Shown in pieces: positions 58,257 to 64,000 of a DNA stretch of 64,000 nt. Where the stretch lies: assembly GCA_002900995.3 (NCBI GenBank), contig CM035304.1, positions 6,092,134 to 6,156,133 of the forward strand. The letters are read 5' to 3'. The DNA is from Ganoderma boninense (taxonomy: Eukaryota; Basidiomycota; Agaricomycetes; Polyporales; Polyporaceae). The notes beneath the pieces are model-generated. The model saw only the letters and a program-made list of their open reading frames with translations. It searched no databases and was not told the DNA's origin. A program made the translations under genes and the position numbers. Every line of letters starts with the position of its first letter. The first letter of the stretch is position 1.

Positions 58257-60790
58257 TGCGAACGTCTAGAACGAGCATGGCGAAGCATCATCGCAGATTC
58301 GGATTGGGTAAGAAGCTGGCAAGGGCAGGAGAGGCCGCGTGGATTACTTGCCAGCAGTGAGATGAGACATGGTAAGAATACGGAAATTGAGCTTACGTAG
58401 AGGGTCCGCAGCGATGGGGGCGGACAGCATTGGGAAACATGTCGCTTGTAGGCATCCTTTGCAATTTCGGTCATCGTTATCGAGCCTGCAGGTTTCCGAG
58501 GCGAGCCTTGCTTACTTATCTTTCTTTGAAAAAATGGGCGATCCCATGGCCCGCTGACCCGCTCCGGCTGAGAGCACACAGGAATACACAAGGCACCGCA
58601 AACGCCCTGAGTGACCGGTTTCGTTGCTGTGCATCATGAGGTTCGTAAGACGCGCTCAGAGATCCGATTGTCGTACAAGTCGAATCCGAATACTGCCGCG
58701 AGGACACAATCGGAGCGAGGTGTCGAGCATTAGTCGACCTTGAACGTCTCAAACATCACTTCCCCCGCCCAAGGTCCGTCATTATCGGGTCGGCATCTGA
58801 CAAACGGGCGGGTAAGCGAGTGGCGGGTAGGTCTCAGGCGGGGATAAACCCACCATGTACATCGAGACTATAATACTTGCACTTACCAAGCTGAGACACG
58901 GGGGGCGATACGTGCCGGAAGATCGGGACACCTCGTTGTGAATGTCGGAATTACGTAGTCGTCGTCGTGGACGGTGTATACTGTCCTTCCTGATCTGACG
59001 GTTTGCGCCCGTAGGATATGATCGTCTGATGCCCAAGTCGTATCCGTCAGCCTTGTCGATGCCGCAGATGTGTCCCGAGGATCCCATCTGGAGAGGCGAG
59101 ACTCATGATAACTGGTGGAGACCGACGGGCGAGTCGCAGAGGCTCCGATCCTCCTCGGACCTCGATGTCGATCGCGGCTGGATCCAAATCTGCGCCCCAA
59201 CACTGGATATCTAATGCTGAGGAGGAAATTGTGTATAGGAACAGTTGGGTGTGGGCCGTCACTTCATGGCGAGGGCTACGTCACCGTCCGACTCGGCGAT
59301 CTAAAACTTGCATAATTCAAGTTGGCGAATTTCCGAGCCGCTGTCAGTGTCTGGATCAATCTGGCAGAGAGCATGACGAATAGATCGCATGTACTGACCG
59401 CGACTTCTACCTAAGTATGGCTTGTTGGTGTCGGTGGAGAACAGGAGATTAGTTGGTAACCATTCATTGCAACCTCGGTCGGACGACATCAAGCGCCTGC
59501 TGACGTCAAGTCCGTATTAGGTAATGGAGACGCCCACAAATTGCCACGTTGCCCAATTCCAGCCTCATTCTCTCCTTTCTCTCCTCTCACCGTGCTTGTC
59601 TTTTGCAATATACCCACCGCCCGCTCGAATATTGCCAACGACCTTTCGCATTATACGTGTTGCAGTCTCTCTCTTGCTTCTGCCTCGGTCTGAGGCTTAT
59701 GTTCCGAACCTTGAAGGGCTTCGAGGCTGCGTCGACAGTCCCGACTCTACCGTTTGTCACCCGATCTCAGTGTCTTTCTCCCTGTCTGTGTCGCAGCGGG
59801 CTCATCCTGAGGCGGGTCTCTGAATGGGCTGGACTTTTGGATGGCCTACTGTTTGGATGGGCTGTAGACGTTTCTGATACGGTATGGGAGAGAAAACTGG
59901 GTTTGAGGTGCGTGGCTCGATCCATCCGAAATGAACGGTGTTGGTAATATTGGTTGCCGTAGCTTTGAGATACACATGAGCGCGTTCATACGAAGGGACG
60001 CATATAATGCTTGCGCGCGAGGGCGTATCGAAGGAAATTTGGCTGTGGGCCGAACGGTGCGGTTCTCGGTTCTTCGTCGTCCTACCTCCCGTCCTACCTC
60101 TAACCCTTGCGTCATAGGTAATCTCTAGACGCATTCCGGAACCGCACAATTCTGGACGAGTTGCTGTGATTCTCGTCGTCATTCTGGAGAAGTCGTATGG
60201 ACGTGAACGAGGATTTTGGAGCGGAATTGGGCAGAGGAGTTACTCCGTGAGCGTTTTCGCTTGATCTATGCGCACTCATGCACTGCGCAGTGCGTGGGCT
60301 CTCGATCGCATGGGCCAATTGCGTTGAAGAACACTCCTTCGGCCGTAACAGTGCAGACGGACCTCGCTGTGTGTAGACACGGTCTCTGGCCCACACAACA
60401 TCTTGCGTCTCCTTGCCTCAACCATCATCCTTGCCATCCGCGTCGCCGGTGTGTTGACGGTCGTGTTCAGTACATAGAGATCTAGAGTGCGACTGCACGT
60501 ACTTACCATCAACTGTATGGAATCGGAGCCAGCAGCGTGTGCACTGGATGGGCGTTCTCGACCGCTTCCGCCTCCATAGAATTTCTTCACTGACGGTGGT
60601 CGCCTTCCAGGTGCGAGTCACATGTGACTTATTCCCTAGCAACAGGGGTGATCTCCCAGCACAACGCCGCCTCGCGGTCTCCGCCTGCGGGCGGCGCTTA
60701 AATGGCAGCAATAAACATTTCCAACGTCCGCCTTCGACCGTCAGACACCGTCGCCTTGCTCCCCATGTTCCTCCCTCCTCATTCTCCCCC
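58257..60790. other. Intergenic region upstream of TM3
   Basis: No complete gene. Near 60133-60150 the sequence GGAACCGCACAATTCTGG resembles the TM1 ectodomain codons for GTAQFTW, which may be a relic of a lost TM3 ectodomain. Other frames show no domain. Confidence 0.4.
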
Positions 60791-61736
60791 ATGGCCTCCG
60801 TAGAGGAGAACTGTTTCGACACCGATTCATGCTCCCTCTCTCCGTCCGTCATCCGTTCGCTGGCGAGCTCTCTCGGCACAACGCAGACGGTGCTGGTCAC
60901 TCTGACGCCCGACTCGTCCAGGAATTCCAATAACTCGGTGAGTTGCGAGCACCACTGCGCCTCCTTTCTATCTAGCGTTCAAACCAGCATTAGGTTCATC
61001 TGACCCCAAAGGCGGAAGTCGGGATCGTCGTCGGCGCAGTGCTGCTCGTCATCGCCGCCGGTTCGCTGGTAACTACGCTGTGGCGGCGCAGGCGTCGTCG
61101 GGAGAGACATGTCACTGGTGCGTACGCGTGCGATCCATACCCATACATCTTCTCCGTGTAACGCCGTGCTCACTGCCGCAACACACAAAACCGCCTCTAC
61201 ACGGTCGCGCAGAGATCGACCTCTGCGGTCCGTCGTCGCCGAGTATGGCGGAGGCTGCATTCCCGCACTTCCCCCGACTCCCCGGCGAGAGCGTCACGTC
61301 GCTCGTGGAGGCTTCTAGAGGTACTGGAAGGCCGTCCTGGCAAGGTGGTGCGCACATCCCCTTCGGTCGTATGTCGGTGCGGGGTCGGGCAGCTGACGTC
61401 CGCCCGCCGTCATATGCAGCTCCTGCGACAGCGTCGCAGCCCATCGTCCTCTCGGGCCCTCAAAATGCTCCCCGGGGTGCGAACGCCATCGCGATGGACG
61501 AAAAACGCCAACCTGTGCGCGACGCTTGGAGCGAAGGCCGACCAGGTGGTGGCGGAGATGGGACGTCCTCGGAGGAAGGGGATGCGCCGGCCGCGGCCCT
61601 GATCGAGACGGACGGGGGAGTTCGCCTTGCTGGCGGCAGGCTCCGCCCTCCTCCGGAACAAGATGATGGCGACCATGACCATGGGGCTGCTAGCGACGTC
61701 GGTACGGTGCCGCCGCCGCCGTATGCTGAGTACTGA
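60791..61736 (+). CDS. Single-pass membrane protein with PPPPY tail (TM3)
   Basis: Three exons (60791-60937, 61012-61117, 61213-61736) give 258 aa in phase. A short outer segment with two cysteines (MASVEENCFDTDSCSLSPSV and on) is followed by a transmembrane helix (VGIVVGAVLLVIAAGSLVTT) and a strongly basic stop-transfer run (RRRRRRERH). The tail has RPPSYAAP, GGVRLAGGRLRPPPEQDDGD and ends DVGTVPPPPYAEY, the same order of RLAGG, acidic stretch and terminal PPxY as in TM1 and TM2. There is no cleavable signal peptide, so it may insert as a reverse signal anchor, or upstream exons may be missing. Function unknown. Confidence 0.72.
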
Positions 61737-62184
61737 TAATTTTGTCGTCTGGCGGTCCATGCGTGCTTGTTTTACCGCGTCGCTGCGTGACGGAGTTGAG
61801 CACCGTGCCCATCGTCGTGCAGATCCTCACGGGTGTTGACTATGTAGGTCCTGCGTCGATATTGCATGACCGCACTTCGGCAAGGGTTGGGTGCTACGAG
61901 GCGTGCTTGTCGATTTGACCTGAAGGTCGTAGGCTGCATGCGATGTCGTTGAACTTGGGATTGGGACTCCAGATGAGGACGTGCAACTCGGAGCGCTGAG
62001 AGCACAGTGATTTGTAAGCCAGCTGGATTTTCTCGGAGCGTTCCCGACGAACCTTTCCTCGGCCGCTGGTCGTCTACTGTCCCTCTACTCCACGCCAGCA
62101 TTAAGCTTGTAGCTATGCTCTCTACGCCGCCGTACGCAATTTATTTGGGCTCTTAATCTGTTTCTTTCGAGAACGCCGCAGACC
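61737..62184. other. Spacer between TM3 and the ubiquitin-like remnant
   Basis: Nothing recognised. Confidence 0.5.
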
Positions 62185-63230
62185 ATGTCTGCTCTGACAA
62201 ACATCGAGCTTCCTCTGTCCGGCCCAGTGCACATCCGAAGGGCACGGGGCACCTGGGATGTTCGTATTCATAGGACCGTAAGCCTTTCACTCTCTTTGTC
62301 GCATGTCGTGTGTCTTGTGTGGTGGGTCCTGTTGGAGCGACGTGGTCAGCGAGCATTAACAGTCACTGACCCTATTGACAGGCTGGTCGGAACTCAGTTT
62401 ACTAGCACTGGGACACTATCGATGGCCTCAAGGACCAGATCGCAGATAGAACAGGAATGTCGCCGGCTCGCCAGCGCCCCTTTTTCGGGGGGCGGAAGCT
62501 CGAGGAGGGCCGCACGCGGTACGACTACGGCATACAGAAGGAGAACACCCTTCACCTCGTGGCCCGCCAGGTCAGCGTGAAACCTGTCATCCACCTCTCC
62601 TCCCACACCCGATCCCCGACGCGACCGCCTCCGGTAGACTCATCCTGCAGCGGTCGTTATCGTACATATATCCCCTAGCTGCCCCAAGGCATGTATCCGA
62701 CGGACGGCAGGGCGTCGCCTGGGGCATAACCGCCCAGTCTGACGGGACGCTCATCGAGAAGGGCTCTGGGCTCGAGCTCTCCTACCTCTTCTGGGAGGCC
62801 GAGTCCAACCTACCGCTACCACCCAGCGCGCCCCTCGGTCCAGTTGCCGCTGATATCAAACGTCTTGACCCTGCATACCCGACGTTCGATCGCGACACCG
62901 CGACGGCAGTCCTCCTTCCCTTCTCTGAGGTTCTGCCGTACCTCGACGACGCACTGAAGCGGCTGTCGCTGCACACGTCCGCGCGTAACGGCCTTATTAT
63001 AAACTGTATTCAGAAGCGCTCAGAGAAATCGTGCGTGGCGCTGGGCTTCCTCCTGCAGGCGATGTACGAGGAGTTGCGAGGCTCGACGTGCAGGTGTTCA
63101 CGCTGCTCTGTGGCATCTCATCGGAGGACGAAGGTGGTACGCGGCGCATGCTCGCGTCGTGGAGGTGGAGGTGGAATGGGCCGAGGCGTGGATCCGGGAG
63201 CACGGGCGAGAGCATATCGGGAGGTGCTAT
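62185..63230 (+). pseudogene. Ubiquitin-like-domain protein, decayed
   Basis: The first exon MSALTNIELPLSGPVHIRRA ends at 62278. An acceptor at TTTACTAG (about 62406) joins in phase to a clear ubiquitin fold: [53 protein letters not shown]. After PVIHL the frame shifts near 62595. The continuation ([54 protein letters not shown]) fits a family of large basidiomycete ubiquitin-like-domain proteins. Further frame changes occur near 63000 and 63075 (EKSCVALGFL, then RLDVQVFTLLCGIS). At least three shifts make it a pseudogene in this copy. Confidence 0.65.
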
Positions 63231-63535
63231 GATCCCCTCGGAACTCTGCCTAGGCCTCCAACGATCATCCTTTCTGCCATGCGATTGGATGCAGACAGAA
63301 AGCTTGCCTTTTTACTTTTTTACCTTGCCTTGTGGCAGCCGCCTGAGGTGCTGCGGTAACTTCAGCTCTTCGTGGACTGGGGGTGCGAGCTTAGCCTCCT
63401 CCAGACGCCCATACCCACCGTGCGACTGCAATGTGCAAAAGGTCTGCTTCTCCAGCCCCTGCTCCAGCTCTACTTGTCTCTCACTTTCGTACGCTAGCAC
63501 AGGTTCTCCCTCTGCTGTCTACTTGCTCCTCTCAG

Positions 63536-64000
63536 ATGGCGCTACCCCCATTGCCACGATGGAAGGCTCGCCGCGCTCCTGGACAGGACACTCTTTCCCC
63601 TGACCATACTACAGTCGAGACTAGAATTCCTGCTGAGACAACATGCAGCATTCATGAACGGCGCACCTGCAACTCCTGGTCTACCGCTGTCGTACGAGTT
63701 CGGTGGGAGTCGCGCACGGCTGGCTTTCTGGTCGACCAGTCCGTCGAGGTGGGACTCTCACACCTATAATTGCGATCTACATTCATGTTGATTGATGCAA
63801 CTAATTTATACTGTGGTAGAGCGTCATTGAGAAAGCTTGTCGACATTTTCGACTGGGTATTGCGCAACTCGATCTAGTACTTCTCGCTGAACTAGACGGG
63901 GAGGAAATGGAGATTTCCAACGACATCCTCGGGCTCGTTCCAAAGAGCACTGCACTCACGCTCTCCCACATAAAAGGAGATTCAGAGCATGTGCCTCGCA
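63536..64000 (+). CDS. Unknown protein, partial at right edge
   Basis: Exon 1 from the ATG at 63536 (MALPPLPRWKARRAPGQDTL) ends TAGFLVDQSVE at 63748. An intron to TAG at 63819 joins in phase 0 to SVIEKACRHFRLGIAQLDLV, LLAELDGEEMEISNDILGLV, PKSTALTLSHIKGDSEHVPR, still open at the window end. The alternation (VVRVRW..FLVDQSVE, a helix, LVLLAELDG, TLTLSHI) resembles a beta-grasp or ubiquitin-like fold, but I do not recognise the family. It directly follows the ubiquitin-like remnant. The start could lie further upstream in the same open frame. Confidence 0.45.

Overview
The window looks like genomic DNA of a filamentous basidiomycete, most likely a wood-decay Agaricomycete close to Polyporales. 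This rests on dense short GT-AG introns (about 50-80 bp), GC-rich compact genes with TATA boxes, and the gene families present: GH92 mannosidase, a DUF7025-type AAA ATPase, a Dal5-like MFS transporter, tandem P450s, a basidiomycete-style Zn2Cys6 factor, a HET-domain protein, and Ser/Thr-rich single-pass membrane proteins with PPxY tails. No species is claimed, and no tRNA, rRNA or intact transposon was recognised.

Left arm (1-24 kb). A GH92 alpha-mannosidase runs off the left edge. It is followed by an AAA+ ATPase (10 exons, 766 aa), an ACS-family MFS permease (15 exons, 509 aa) and a second, complete GH92 gene (12 exons, 851 aa). Three tandem P450 paralogs follow on the minus strand. The first looks intact, the second is a multiply disabled pseudogene lacking its last exon, and the third has a single nonsense codon. 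The exon models of the ATPase, the transporter and the second GH92 gene were built by hand and each sums to a whole number of codons.

Middle (24-43 kb). The only confident gene is a Zn2Cys6 transcription factor with an AT-hook (28.1-30.8 kb), whose 3' part appears frameshifted in this copy. About 9 kb (32.3-41.4 kb) holds no gene that can be supported. It is followed by a decayed SGNH/GDSL acetylesterase (CE16-like).

Right arm (44-64 kb). This is a recombinogenic family cluster. One complete HET-domain gene lies with remnants of another HET copy, which is split around an intact membrane-protein gene. Three copies (two nearly complete, one fragment) encode a small secreted beta-sandwich-like protein. 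Three genes encode single-pass membrane proteins ending in an RLAG(G/E) motif plus a PPPY tail, and one of these carries the same extracellular domain as the secreted proteins. A duplicated alpha/beta-barrel protein gene, a decayed ubiquitin-like gene and a partial gene at the right edge complete the arm.

How the parts may work together. The two GH92 genes point to extracellular or secretory-pathway mannan trimming, and the neighbouring permease may take up small organic anions, but nothing shows co-regulation. In the right arm, a HET effector lies beside paired secreted and membrane-bound recognition-like paralogs, with strong birth-and-death signs. That would fit a nonself-recognition or cell-surface signalling locus, but this is a hypothesis only.
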